Source of the DNA: JAHEFU01 sp041395205
GTDB lineage: Bacteria > 4484-113 > JAFGCY01
DNA: 64,000 nucleotides
Assembly (NCBI GenBank): GCA_041395205.1
Contig: JAWLAZ010000001.1
Coordinates: 868,001 to 932,000, forward strand
Direction: 5' to 3'
The first letter of the stretch is position 1. Each line of letters starts with the position of its first letter. Both the position numbers and the translations under genes were made by a program. Below the pieces are notes generated by a model. That model ran no database searches, was not told the DNA's origin, and saw only the letters and a program-made list of their open reading frames with translations. This document shows, in pieces, positions 24,580 through 33,051 of the stretch.

Positions 24580-27510
24580 ATGGCCGAGAAACTCAAAGAC
24601 ACCACCGTCCCCAATCCCCCGACGGACGACCTGCTCGCCACCGTCGGGCTCAAGCCCGAGGAGTATGCGGAAGCCTGCCGCAAGCTCGGCCGCCTGCCGA
24701 ACATCGTGGAGATGGGCATCATCGGCGCGATGTGGAGCGAGCACTGCTGCTACAAGTCCTCCAAGATGCACTTAAAGACCTTCCCCGTCACCGGCAGGCG
24801 TGTACTGCAGGGACCGGGTGAGCAGGCCGGTGTGCTGGACCTCGGCAATGACTACGCCCTCGTCTTCAAGATCGAATCACATAACCACCCGAGCGCGGTC
24901 GAACCCTTCCAGGGGGCTGCGACGGGCGTGGGCGGGATCATCCGCGACATCTTCGCGATGGGCGCCCGCCCGCTGGCGCTGCTCGACAGCCTGCGCTTCG
25001 GCAACCCCTATCCGCTGGAGCCGGTCGGCAATCCCGAAACCGAAGCAGCGGAAGCCCTGGATCACGAACCGCAGGATGACGGCAGCGGAGAGAAGCTGAA
25101 CATCCCCTGGGGCAGCAGCCCCATGCCCTTCGTCTGCACCGTTTCCTGGATGACGACGATGCGCCAGCAGCTCTTCGAGCGCGGCCCCGAGGCGCGCAGT
25201 GCAGTCAAGGCCATCCGCGAGATGCACCAGGGCAAGGTGCATGTGCTGGCCTACTGCGTGCTGCCGGATCAGATCCAGCTCGCGCTCTACATTGAGGACG
25301 GGCATGAGGAGCATGCCGAGGCCGCGGTCACGGCGCTCAAGGAACAGCTGGCCGAGGTCGTGGCCCCGCTCACCAACGGCAAGGCGCCCTGGGACAGCTT
25401 CGTGATGCTGCACCCGCGCCACAGCGCCAGCGAGCTGATGGAGGCGATCCACCTGCTGGAGTTCGCCCCCGTCATGCGCCAGAAGGTGGCGCAGGTCAGT
25501 GACTACAAGTACGTCAGCCAGGTCTGGCGCTACGGCGTGCCCTGGCTGGATGAAGGCGGTGATGACGGCGCGGCCCGCGAGCTGCCCTACTGCCCGGGTG
25601 TGAGCGAGCGCCAGGCGGCGCGCAACCGCTTTCTTGTCAACGGCGTCGTGGAGGGCATCGCCCACTACGGCAACTGCATCGGGATCCCGACCATCGGCGG
25701 CGAGCTGGTGTTCGACCCGAGCTATTCCAGCAACTGCCTCGTCAACGCGATGTGCGTCGGCGTCGTCAGGAAGGACCGCATCCACAAGGCCCGTGCCGAC
25801 GGAGCCGGGAACGTGGCGATGATCGTCGGGGCGCGCACCGGACGTGACGGCGTGCAGGGCGCGACCTTCTCCAGCGTGGAGCTGGCTGCGGACGTGGCCG
25901 AGAGCCGCCCCGCCGTGCAGGTGGGCGACCCCTTCATGGAGAAGCTGCTGCTGGAGGCCACGCTCGAGATCCTCGGGATGCCCGGCCTGATCGGCATCCA
26001 GGACTTCGGCGCCGCCGGCCTGACCTGCTCCAGCGTGGAGATGACGGCCAAGAGCGGCACCGGGATGCGGCTCGACCTCGACGCCGTACCGCAGCGCGCG
26101 AAGGACCTGAGCGCCTACGAGATGATGCTCTCGGAAAGCCAGGAGCGGATGATGATTGTCGTCGAGAAGGGCACGGAGGACAGCTTCCGTGAGGTCTTCT
26201 CGCGCTGGGGTCTGACCGCTGTGGACTGCGGAGTGATCATCGAGGAGCAGAAGATCGAGGTCCTGCACAAGGGCGAGGTCGTGGCGGAGCTGCCCAACCT
26301 CCCGCTGGCGGATGAGGGCCCGGAATACAACCGCCCGCAGGAAGCGCCGGCCAGCTGGCGCAACCGTCACCTGCTTGACGACCTGGACATCGCCGCCGCC
26401 CTGGAGCGGATCAGCGCGCTGCCGGTGGTCAGCGAACTGGCCGGGCAGAGACTGCCGGAGCCGGGCAGCGACTTCGAGGACATCCTGCGCCGCGTGCTGA
26501 TGCATCCGAGCGTCGCCGACAAGTGGCCCGTCTACCAGCGCTACGACTGGAGCGTGCGCACCAACACCCTGCAGGGACCGCAGGGCAGCGACAGTGCCGT
26601 GATCCGCATCAAGGAAACCGGCCAGGGGATAGCGATGTGCACCGACGGCAACGGCCGGCTGGTGGCGCTCGACCCGCGCATCGGGGCCGCGCAGTGCGTG
26701 CTGGAAGCGGCGCGCAACATCCTGGCAACGGGCGCCGAGCCGCTCGGGATCACCAACAACCTGAATTTCGGCAACCCGGAGAAGCCGGACCGGATGTGGC
26801 AGTTCGTGGAGAGCATCGGCGGGATCAGTGATGCCCTGCGCAGACTCGAGCTGCCCGTCACCGGCGGCAATGTCAGCCTCTACAACGAAAGCGCGGGCCG
26901 CGGGATCCTGCCCACGCCCGTGATCGGGATGGTCGGGCTGCTGGAGCAGGCCGAGCGCGCCGTGCCCAGCCGCGCCTCCGAGGAGGGCCTTGAGCTCTTC
27001 GTGCTGGGCAGCGCACACGGCCGGCTGGACGGCAGCCTGCTGCTGTTCGACATCGCGCGGCTGCGCAGCGGGATGCTGGAGGAGCCGGACTACAACCAGT
27101 TCCGGGCCTGCATGAACTTCATCCTGCAGGCGGCGGGCGAAGGCGCGGTGCGGGCCTGCCATGACATCTCCGACGGCGGGCTGCTGGTCGCGCTCACGGA
27201 GATGCTGGAGGGGGCCGAGATCGACGTGGCCCCGCTGCTGGCGGAGGGGTATGATATGGAGGATCACAACCGGCTGGCCACGCTGTTCGCCGAGGATGGC
27301 AACAGATGGCTGCTGGCGGTGAGCCCGGAGCGCAAGAGCTGGATCCGCACCGCGGCACTGCACCACAACGTGCCGCTCACGCCGCTGGGACGCAGTGGCA
27401 ATGGCCGCCTGAGCGTGAAGGGCGGCGCCGAGGAATGGTTTGGCTGTGACTGGGAGGTGCTGGCGACCTGTCGCCGGTACGGTCTGCAGGCGGCACTGTC
27501 AGGTGACTGA
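24580..27510 (+). CDS. purL: Phosphoribosylformylglycinamidine synthase (PurL) with in-frame RAYT-like insertion
   Basis: 976 residues against about 740 for the small PurL. It uses ATP and glutamine-derived ammonia to convert FGAR to FGAM in purine synthesis. PurL motifs are intact: WSEHCCYKSSK (52-62), FKIESHNHPSAVEPFQGAATGVGG, GNCIGIPTIGGE, GDPFMEKLLLEA and NLNFGNPEKP. Between SLRFG (137-141) and ARNRFLVNGVVEGIAHYGNC (from 347) about 205 extra residues occur (25003-25617), where other PurL proteins have about 10. The insert reads as a Y1/RAYT transposase domain: FVCTVSWMTTMRQQLF, VHVLAYCVLPDQIQLAL, LMEAIHLLEFAPVMRQKVAQVSDYKYVSQ. The HUH pair is Gln-Ile-Gln, so it is catalytically dead. Frame and host-like codon use are kept. 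purF starts 1 nt after the stop. Confidence 0.95.
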   Translation: MAEKLKDTTVPNPPTDDLLATVGLKPEEYAEACRKLGRLPNIVEMGIIGAMWSEHCCYKSSKMHLKTFPVTGRRVLQGPGEQAGVLDLGNDYALVFKIESHNHPSAVEPFQGAATGVGGIIRDIFAMGARPLALLDSLRFGNPYPLEPVGNPETEAAEALDHEPQDDGSGEKLNIPWGSSPMPFVCTVSWMTTMRQQLFERGPEARSAVKAIREMHQGKVHVLAYCVLPDQIQLALYIEDGHEEHAEAAVTALKEQLAEVVAPLTNGKAPWDSFVMLHPRHSASELMEAIHLLEFAPVMRQKVAQVSDYKYVSQVWRYGVPWLDEGGDDGAARELPYCPGVSERQAARNRFLVNGVVEGIAHYGNCIGIPTIGGELVFDPSYSSNCLVNAMCVGVVRKDRIHKARADGAGNVAMIVGARTGRDGVQGATFSSVELAADVAESRPAVQVGDPFMEKLLLEATLEILGMPGLIGIQDFGAAGLTCSSVEMTAKSGTGMRLDLDAVPQRAKDLSAYEMMLSESQERMMIVVEKGTEDSFREVFSRWGLTAVDCGVIIEEQKIEVLHKGEVVAELPNLPLADEGPEYNRPQEAPASWRNRHLLDDLDIAAALERISALPVVSELAGQRLPEPGSDFEDILRRVLMHPSVADKWPVYQRYDWSVRTNTLQGPQGSDSAVIRIKETGQGIAMCTDGNGRLVALDPRIGAAQCVLEAARNILATGAEPLGITNNLNFGNPEKPDRMWQFVESIGGISDALRRLELPVTGGNVSLYNESAGRGILPTPVIGMVGLLEQAERAVPSRASEEGLELFVLGSAHGRLDGSLLLFDIARLRSGMLEEPDYNQFRACMNFILQAAGEGAVRACHDISDGGLLVALTEMLEGAEIDVAPLLAEGYDMEDHNRLATLFAEDGNRWLLAVSPERKSWIRTAALHHNVPLTPLGRSGNGRLSVKGGAEEWFGCDWEVLATCRRYGLQAALSGD
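25003..25617 (+). mobile_element. RAYT-like (Y1_Tnp) domain embedded in purL
   Basis: Codes PurL residues ~142-346. The order of landmarks follows REP-associated tyrosine transposases: an N-terminal strand with Arg/Gln-Leu-Phe, the VLAYCVMPNHVHLLL strand (here VLAYCVLPDQIQLAL), the Lys-containing helix (TALKEQL, catalytic Tyr absent), a Trp segment (WDSFVMLHPRH), and the C-terminal 'YIxxNPVRAGLV..P.DY.WSS' region (LLEFAPVMRQKVAQVSDYKYVSQ). No target repeats or hairpins flank the segment. Confidence 0.7.
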
Positions 27511-27511
27511 T

Positions 27512-28945
27512 ATGCATGAAGCACGTGAGAAGTGCGGTGTCTTCGGCATCTACGCCCCCGAGCGTGATGTCAGCCGTGCCACATACTTCGGCCTCTTCGC
27601 CCTGCAGCACCGCGGGCAGGAGTCCAGCGGGATCGCGGTTGTCAACGGGGAGCACATCACCTGCCACAAGGAGATGGGCCTCGTCAACCAGGTCTACAAC
27701 GAGGACGTGCTGGACCTGCTGAAGGGCAAGGCCGCGATCGGCCACAACCGCTACTCCACCACCGGCGGCAGCGTGAAGTGCAATGCCCAGCCGCTGGTCT
27801 TCAAGAAGCACTTCCAGCGCAGCCGAGCGCTGGCGCTGGCCCACAATGGCAACCTCGTCAATGCGCGCGAGCTGGCCCAGCTGCTGGACGAGCAGTACGG
27901 GATCCGCCCCGAGACCACCAGCGACACCGAGATGATGGGCCTGCTGCTGCAGGAGTTCTACAAGCACGGCACGATGGAGGATGCACTGCTCAGGGTCGGG
28001 GAGATGGCGCGCGGGGCCTTCAGCCTCGTGGTGCTCACGAGCCATGCGGTGTATGCGATGCGCGACCCCTGGGGCGTGCGCCCGCTCTGCCTCGGAAGGA
28101 TCGACAAGGGCTTCGTGGTTGCCAGCGAAAGCTGCGCCTTCCCGCTGATCGACGCCGAGTATGTGCGCGAAGTCGAACCGGGCGAGGTCGTCAGGCTCGA
28201 TGGCGACGGCATCACGAGCTGGGAGATCGCCCGCAAGGAACCGCGCAAGGAATGCATCTTCGAATACTTCTACTTCGCGCGCCCGGACAGCCTGCTGAGG
28301 GGCCGTGAGGTCTACAAGATGCGCTTCAGGATGGGCAAGAACCTGTTCGAGGAAGCGCCGGTCGAGGCCGACATGGTGATCGGCGTGCCCGAGAGCGGGC
28401 GGCCCGCGGCCGAGGGCTTCTCGGCGGCGAGCGGGATCCCCGTGCGCGAGGGCCTCGTCAAGAACCGCTATGTGGCGCGGACCTTCATCCAGCCCATGCA
28501 GAGCATGCGCGACAGCGGCGTGCGCATGAAGTACAGCCCGCTCGGACAGACCGTCAAGGGCAAGCGCATCGTGCTGATTGACGACAGCATCGTGCGCGGC
28601 AGCACGACGCGGAAGATCCCGCAGATGCTCTACGAGGCCGGCGCGAAGGAGATCCACATGCGCATCTCCAGCCCGCCGATCAAGTTCCCGGACTACTACG
28701 GCATCGACTTCGGCGATCCCGGGGAGCTGATTGCCAACAAGCTCAGCGTGGAGCAGATCCGCGAGAAGATCGGCGTTGACAGCCTGCACTACCTCAGCAT
28801 CGAGGGCCTGGTGCGGGCCACGGGCCTGCCGCGGGAGGACTTCAACCTCGCCTACTTCAACGGCGAGTACCCGATCGAGCCGCCCAGCGGCGCGCGGCTC
28901 GGCAAGTACATCTTCGAGGAGGCTGCGGTCAAGCAGCCTGAGTGA
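27512..28945 (+). CDS. purF: Amidophosphoribosyltransferase (PurF)
   Basis: 477 residues. Start ATG 27512 lies 1 nt after the purL stop; it gives a short propeptide MHEAREK before the catalytic Cys8 (CGVFGIYAPE), which becomes the N-terminal nucleophile of the glutaminase domain. Further Ntn motifs: LQHRGQESSGI, GHNRYSTTGG, AHNGNLVN. The phosphoribosyltransferase half has the PRPP loop VLIDDSIVRGST and GVPESGRPAAEGFSAASGIP. It makes 5-phosphoribosylamine, the first step of purine synthesis. Cysteines that could bind an Fe-S cluster are not evident in the usual C-terminal positions. Translationally coupled to purL. Confidence 0.97.
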   Translation: MHEAREKCGVFGIYAPERDVSRATYFGLFALQHRGQESSGIAVVNGEHITCHKEMGLVNQVYNEDVLDLLKGKAAIGHNRYSTTGGSVKCNAQPLVFKKHFQRSRALALAHNGNLVNARELAQLLDEQYGIRPETTSDTEMMGLLLQEFYKHGTMEDALLRVGEMARGAFSLVVLTSHAVYAMRDPWGVRPLCLGRIDKGFVVASESCAFPLIDAEYVREVEPGEVVRLDGDGITSWEIARKEPRKECIFEYFYFARPDSLLRGREVYKMRFRMGKNLFEEAPVEADMVIGVPESGRPAAEGFSAASGIPVREGLVKNRYVARTFIQPMQSMRDSGVRMKYSPLGQTVKGKRIVLIDDSIVRGSTTRKIPQMLYEAGAKEIHMRISSPPIKFPDYYGIDFGDPGELIANKLSVEQIREKIGVDSLHYLSIEGLVRATGLPREDFNLAYFNGEYPIEPPSGARLGKYIFEEAAVKQPE

Positions 28946-28952
28946 TCGGGAT

Positions 28953-30380
28953 TTGGCACCACTCGGCAGGCGCAGCGGCAGACGCAGGAAGGGCAGCCGG
29001 CAGGCATTGCCGGGCGACGAGTTCGCGCGCATGCTGCTTGAGCAGATCGCCGAACCCGCGCTGGACCCCGCGAGCTGTGTCAACCTGATCCGCCAGCTGG
29101 CCCTGCACCTGCAGGAGCAGCATGACCACCAGAGCCTGTATGAGCTGGTGCGCGACACCACCCAGCCCGCCCTGCTGCGCCGCGAATGCGCGCTGGCCTT
29201 CCGCCGCCTGGCGGTGGCGCTGCTGTCCCAGGGTCCGCCCACGGATGAGCTGTTCGACGAGCAGCACTACGAGGTGGAGAACTGGATGGTGGCGATGGAC
29301 CCCGACGACCTGGAGGCACGCCGCAACCGTGTGGAGCTGCTGATCGGGCTGGGGGCGGCGGACCTCGTTGACGACGACATGCTCTACATCGAGCGCCGCA
29401 ACCCGGATGAGGGCTGGCTCTGGGAGATCCGCGGGCTGCTGCTGTTCAACGCCGGGATGTATGAGGAAGCGCTGTCGCAGTACAGCTCACTGCTGGCGCG
29501 GGAGCCGATGTCGGTCACGGCGCTGACGGGCATCGCCCAGTGCCTCGGGCGGCTGGGGCGCTTCGAGGAGGCCGTGGAGACCTGCGACCTGCTGCTCGGC
29601 TATGAGTTCGAGGGCATGTGGGAGGTGCGCTTCGAGCGTGCCGTGCTGCTGCGCGACCTCTGCGAGTTCGACCGTGCACTGGAGGATTTCAATGCCTGCG
29701 AGGGCCGGCCGCTGGCGGGCAGCCTGTTCTTCGACCGCGGGCTCTGCCTGTTCCTGATGAGCCGCCTGGATGAGGCGATTGCGGATTTTGACGACGACCT
29801 GACGATGCCCGATGCGCAGGAGCTCTCGCTGTGGTACCGGGGCTGCGCCCGCCTGCGCCGCGGCGAACTGGAGCAGGCGCTTGCGGACTTCGAGGAGTAC
29901 CAGCGCCTCGGCGGCGAGCATGAATTCATCCACCAGGGCCTCGGGCAGGTCTACCTGCGGCGCGGGGAATTCGAGACCGCCGACTACCATCTGCAGGCTG
30001 CGCTCGGCGGGGCCACGGCGGACCACTTCAGCCGCTTCCTGCTGGCAACGCTCAACCGCCGCCGCGGGAACCAGACCGCGGCCCGGAGCCGCTTCGATGA
30101 GGCGGCGGAGATCATCGGCGGGATGATCGAGGAGGGCCAGGACGACTGGCACAGCCGCTCGGCGATGGGCTTCTATGAGGCGGTGCGCGGTGAGACCGAG
30201 GCCGCGGTGCTCAACTACCAGATCGCGATGCGCCATGCCCAGAACGGCTACCTCGTGCAGCTCGAGCTGGAGAACCTCGAGGAGTATGCGCGGATGTTTC
30301 CGGAGGATGAGGCCGTGGATGTATGCAGCCAGCTGCTGACGAAGTACCTGCTGCTGATCGAGGCCGGCGAGTTTTCATAG
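28953..30380 (+). CDS. TPR-repeat protein, function unknown
   Basis: About 475 residues if TTG 28953, 8 nt after the purF stop, is used; TTG 29007 or ATG 29031 are alternatives and would drop a basic leader (GRRSGRRRKGSRQ). No signal peptide, so probably cytoplasmic. The chain is a run of TPR-like helical pairs: WLWEIRGLLLFNAGMYEEALSQYSSLLAREP, VTALTGIAQCLGRLGRFEEAVETCDLLLG, SLFFDRGLCLFLMSRLDEAIADFDDDL, LWYRGCARLRRGELEQALADFEEY, FIHQGLGQVYLRRGEFETADYHLQAAL. Such scaffolds bind partner proteins; the partner is unknown. It follows purF closely. The TAG stop overlaps a GGAGG REP-like head. Confidence 0.8.
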   Translation: MAPLGRRSGRRRKGSRQALPGDEFARMLLEQIAEPALDPASCVNLIRQLALHLQEQHDHQSLYELVRDTTQPALLRRECALAFRRLAVALLSQGPPTDELFDEQHYEVENWMVAMDPDDLEARRNRVELLIGLGAADLVDDDMLYIERRNPDEGWLWEIRGLLLFNAGMYEEALSQYSSLLAREPMSVTALTGIAQCLGRLGRFEEAVETCDLLLGYEFEGMWEVRFERAVLLRDLCEFDRALEDFNACEGRPLAGSLFFDRGLCLFLMSRLDEAIADFDDDLTMPDAQELSLWYRGCARLRRGELEQALADFEEYQRLGGEHEFIHQGLGQVYLRRGEFETADYHLQAALGGATADHFSRFLLATLNRRRGNQTAARSRFDEAAEIIGGMIEEGQDDWHSRSAMGFYEAVRGETEAAVLNYQIAMRHAQNGYLVQLELENLEEYARMFPEDEAVDVCSQLLTKYLLLIEAGEFS

Positions 30381-30428
30381 GAGGTCAGCTGTGAAGCTGA
30401 CAAGGAGGTCATCCGTGAGGATGACAAC
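30380..30428 (+). repeat. Two REP-like hairpins at the TPR-gene stop codon
   Basis: Unit 1 (30380-30403) begins with the G of TAG: GGAGG, arms TCAGCT/AGCTGA, tail CAA. Unit 2 (30404-30428): GGAGG, arms TCATCC/GGATGA, tail CAAC. Confidence 0.75.
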
Positions 30429-30441
30429 GGGATCCCGGCCT

Positions 30442-30838
30442 TCGGGTTTCGGGTTCCCGGTTTCGGCAGAATAGCTCGCTGTGCTCGGGTGGCAACGAGT
30501 TATTCGTAACGGTATTGTATACCGCAGAGTCCGCAGAGCCTGAAGCGAGCCGCAGAAAGGAGCTACCCGCTTCAGCGGTAGCCGGAGGCCCGATGTCATT
30601 CGGGCAACGGAGGTCAGAATTCATTCTGACAACGGGTGTCGGGGCTCGGGTTTCGGGTTTCCGGTTTCGGCGGAAAAACTCGCTGCGCTCGATTGGCAAC
30701 GAGGTATGCGTGGCGGTTTTCCTTACCGCAGAGTCCGCAGAGCATGAAGCGAGCCGCAGAAAGGAGCTACCCGCTTCAGCGGTAGACGGAGGCCCGATGT
30801 CAGTCGGGCTATGGGCGGTCGGAATTCATTCTGACAAC
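30442..30838 (+). repeat. Tandem duplication of a ~190-bp block with nested REP-like units
   Basis: Copies at 30442-30632 and 30646-30838 share the order: TCGGGTTTCGGGTT, a GGCAACGAG word, CCGCAGAGTCCGCAGAGC, AAGGAGCTACCCGCTTCAGC, GGAGGCCCGATGTCA and GGTC(A/G)GAATTCATTCTGACAAC. Differences are scattered, so the duplication is not recent. The GGAGCTACC unit also occurs at 1.1, 60.5 and 60.8 kb. No gene in 30381-30988. Confidence 0.8.
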
Positions 30839-30974
30839 CTGTTGGAAGCTGCCTGAATCAGAAGCAGAATGAGCCGGAGCGCGAGCATTCAGCTCGCAGG
30901 AGCGGCGGCAGTCAGCCGCCAAAGCTCCCTGGCCTGACTTACATCAGGCCTCCGCAGGCCCCCCGCATCCGCGC

Positions 30975-30980
30975 TATGCT
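30975..30980 (+). promoter_or_regulatory. -10 box for leaderless QEGLA gene
   Basis: TATGCT, 8 nt before ATG 30989, no SD between. Confidence 0.55.
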
Positions 30981-30988
30981 TATCCCAC

Positions 30989-32329
30989 ATGCGGGAATTC
31001 AGCGAGACACAGCTCGGGCATCTCTCCGAGGCGGCCACCCGCCTGCGTGAGGCCGAGCGCCCGGTGCGCATCCTGCGCTCGCTGGCCTGGCCGCAGGAGC
31101 TGGCCCGCAGCTTCATCGACGGCGGGATGCAAAAGCCGCCCGAGCCCGAGTACCCCGTGTTCGACCCCCGGCCCGTGATCAGTGACCTGGCCGCCATCGA
31201 CCACCTGCTGGAGGGCGAAAGCCCCGTGCATGACTGGCTCAGGCGCGTGGCCTGGAGCATTGCCACCGCGGCCCGGATGCTCGGCGCGATCGGCACGCCG
31301 GAATTCTTTGAGCACAGCGCGGCACTCTACGGCACGCCGGTCACGCCGCTGCAGGACGGCCAGCGCACGGCCTTCGAGCTGGCGGAGCTGATCGACGAGA
31401 TCCTCTTCGGCTTCAACCAGAGCCCGGCCAGCTTCGGGATCGTGCCGCGGCTCGTGCCCGCCGAGCAGCTCGCGGAGGAAATCGAGCGGCGCATCGCCGT
31501 GCAGTTCGGTGACAACGCCCCAGCGGTGGAGCTGGTTGACCAGCTCTCCAGCAAGGCGCTGGCCGGCGCGCGCTACATCCGCATCCGCCGCGGCGCGCGC
31601 TTCACCGACCAGGACGTGGAGCAGCTCGTCAACCACGAGGCCTTCGTGCACATCGGCACCACGCTCAACGGTGTGGCCCAGCAGCGCTTCCCGATCCTCG
31701 CCAGTGCGCATGCCGGCACGACCCGCACCCAGGAGGGCCTGGCGGTGTTCACCGAGTTCATGAGCGCGGCGATGGACCCGGACCGCTTCCAGCGCCTGGC
31801 CGAGCGCACGATCGCGATCAAGATGAGCATGGACGGCGCCGACTTCATGCAGCTCTTCGCCTACTTCAGGGAGCGCACGGACACCCCTGAGCAGGCCTTT
31901 GAATGCTGCCGGCGCGTGGTGCGCGGCGGACTCGTGAACGGCCATGCCCCCTTCACCAAGGACTGCACCTACATCCACGGCCTGCTGCAGGTCCACAACT
32001 TCCTGCGCATCGCCGTTGCCAGCGGCCGGATCGACTGCATCGGCCTGCTGTTCTGCGGCAAGCTGGACCTCGAGGACCTGCCGGCGCTCGGGCTGCTGGC
32101 CAATGCCGGGGTGCTGGAGCCGCCGCGCTACCTGCCGCCCTGCGTCTCCGACCCACGCTTCCTCGTGAGCTATCTGGCCTACAGCTCCTTCCTGAACCGC
32201 ATCGACCTGCCCACGGTCAAGCAGCACTACGGCGAGATGCTCGGCAAGATCCCCGCCACGGAACTGATGGCCGGGGTCTGCTACCTCGACCGTTCGCAGC
32301 TGGCGGATCCCGCCCCGGAAAGTCCCTGA
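30989..32329 (+). CDS. QEGLA-motif (DUF1704) zinc metallopeptidase-like protein
   Basis: 446 residues. The family signatures are present: VNHEAFVHIGTTLNG (HExxxH, about 213-227), followed by QEGLAVFTEFMS about 30 residues later, which supplies a further acidic ligand. This is the DUF1704 or 'flavohemoglobin expression-modulating QEGLA motif' group, related to the MATCAP/TMCP1 tyrosine carboxypeptidases. Carboxypeptidase activity is plausible from the intact HExxxH but not shown in bacteria as far as I know. No signal peptide. Further conserved-looking segment: FTKDCTYIHGLLQVHNFLR. Leaderless start behind TATGCT. Confidence 0.88.
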   Translation: MREFSETQLGHLSEAATRLREAERPVRILRSLAWPQELARSFIDGGMQKPPEPEYPVFDPRPVISDLAAIDHLLEGESPVHDWLRRVAWSIATAARMLGAIGTPEFFEHSAALYGTPVTPLQDGQRTAFELAELIDEILFGFNQSPASFGIVPRLVPAEQLAEEIERRIAVQFGDNAPAVELVDQLSSKALAGARYIRIRRGARFTDQDVEQLVNHEAFVHIGTTLNGVAQQRFPILASAHAGTTRTQEGLAVFTEFMSAAMDPDRFQRLAERTIAIKMSMDGADFMQLFAYFRERTDTPEQAFECCRRVVRGGLVNGHAPFTKDCTYIHGLLQVHNFLRIAVASGRIDCIGLLFCGKLDLEDLPALGLLANAGVLEPPRYLPPCVSDPRFLVSYLAYSSFLNRIDLPTVKQHYGEMLGKIPATELMAGVCYLDRSQLADPAPESP

Positions 32330-32581
32330 AATTCCGCGATTTCCCGGAACAATCCGCGCCGGCGCTGGTCAAACTGACACCAGACATGAGCTGGGAGGAT
32401 GAGATGGGGTGCTGCGGACATGCATCGCATCCAGGATGGGTGCCAGGAAGGGCAGGGAGCGCCTGGCGGAGGCTCCTGATGCCCTTGGTTGCCGGCTGTA
32501 ATTGAGATCATTTGGGTAGAGCTTGCCGTGTGCCCGGGTTATACTCAGGTATCCGGTAGCTTTTGACGGGTAGACAGATCG

Positions 32582-33016
32582 ATGCTGAACTTTCTCAAGG
32601 GCAAGGGACCGGGAAGCGCCGACTTCCCGCGGGATCCAGCCACGGTTGCATCCCCATACATACAGGCTCGCGAGTTCGTGGACGGACACACCGAATTCAT
32701 TGCGTGGACCTGCCACCCTTCACTGATGCTCGATGAGCGCTCCACGCGGATCCCGCAGGTGATCGACTCCGAGGGCCAGAGCTTCACCCCGCAGCTGGGT
32801 ACGCTCGAAAACGGGAGTGACATTCCCCGCTTCAGTTCCCTGCAGGATGCCGAACGCGCGATCCGGCTCTACAGCGAGAACCTCGCCAAACGCTCCATCG
32901 TACGCGAGGATCTGGTCTCCGCCGAGATCCTGCATCTGGAGGAACGGTTAGCCACCCTGCGCAAGCTGCTCGTGAACCGGGCTGAGAGCGCCGCCCTGCC
33001 GGATTCCGCGGACTGA
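32582..33016 (+). CDS. Conserved-looking small protein, function unknown
   Basis: 144 residues, soluble, no signal peptide. N-terminal MLNFLKGKGPGSADFPRDP, a middle strand-rich part (FVDGHTEFIAWTCHPSLMLDERSTRIPQVID), then a predicted helix pair (SLQDAERAIRLYSENLAKRSIVREDLVSAEILHLEERLATLRKLLVNRAE) that could form a coiled coil. TATACT at about 32531 gives a ~45-nt leader. No family recognised. Upstream 250 nt holds only imperfect hairpins. Confidence 0.65.
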   Translation: MLNFLKGKGPGSADFPRDPATVASPYIQAREFVDGHTEFIAWTCHPSLMLDERSTRIPQVIDSEGQSFTPQLGTLENGSDIPRFSSLQDAERAIRLYSENLAKRSIVREDLVSAEILHLEERLATLRKLLVNRAESAALPDSAD

Positions 33017-33039
33017 GGCTCAGGCCGCCTGGCGCGCCA

Positions 33040-33045
33040 TACAAT
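33040..33045 (+). promoter_or_regulatory. -10 box for leaderless MDR oxidoreductase
   Basis: TACAAT, 6 nt before ATG 33052, no SD. Confidence 0.6.
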
Positions 33046-33051
33046 TAGGGC

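Noticed and set aside
25003..25617. Intein in PurL
   Set aside because: No Cys/Ser-begin and His-Asn-Cys/Ser-end splice junctions or homing-endonuclease motifs; the insert matches a Y1 transposase pattern instead.
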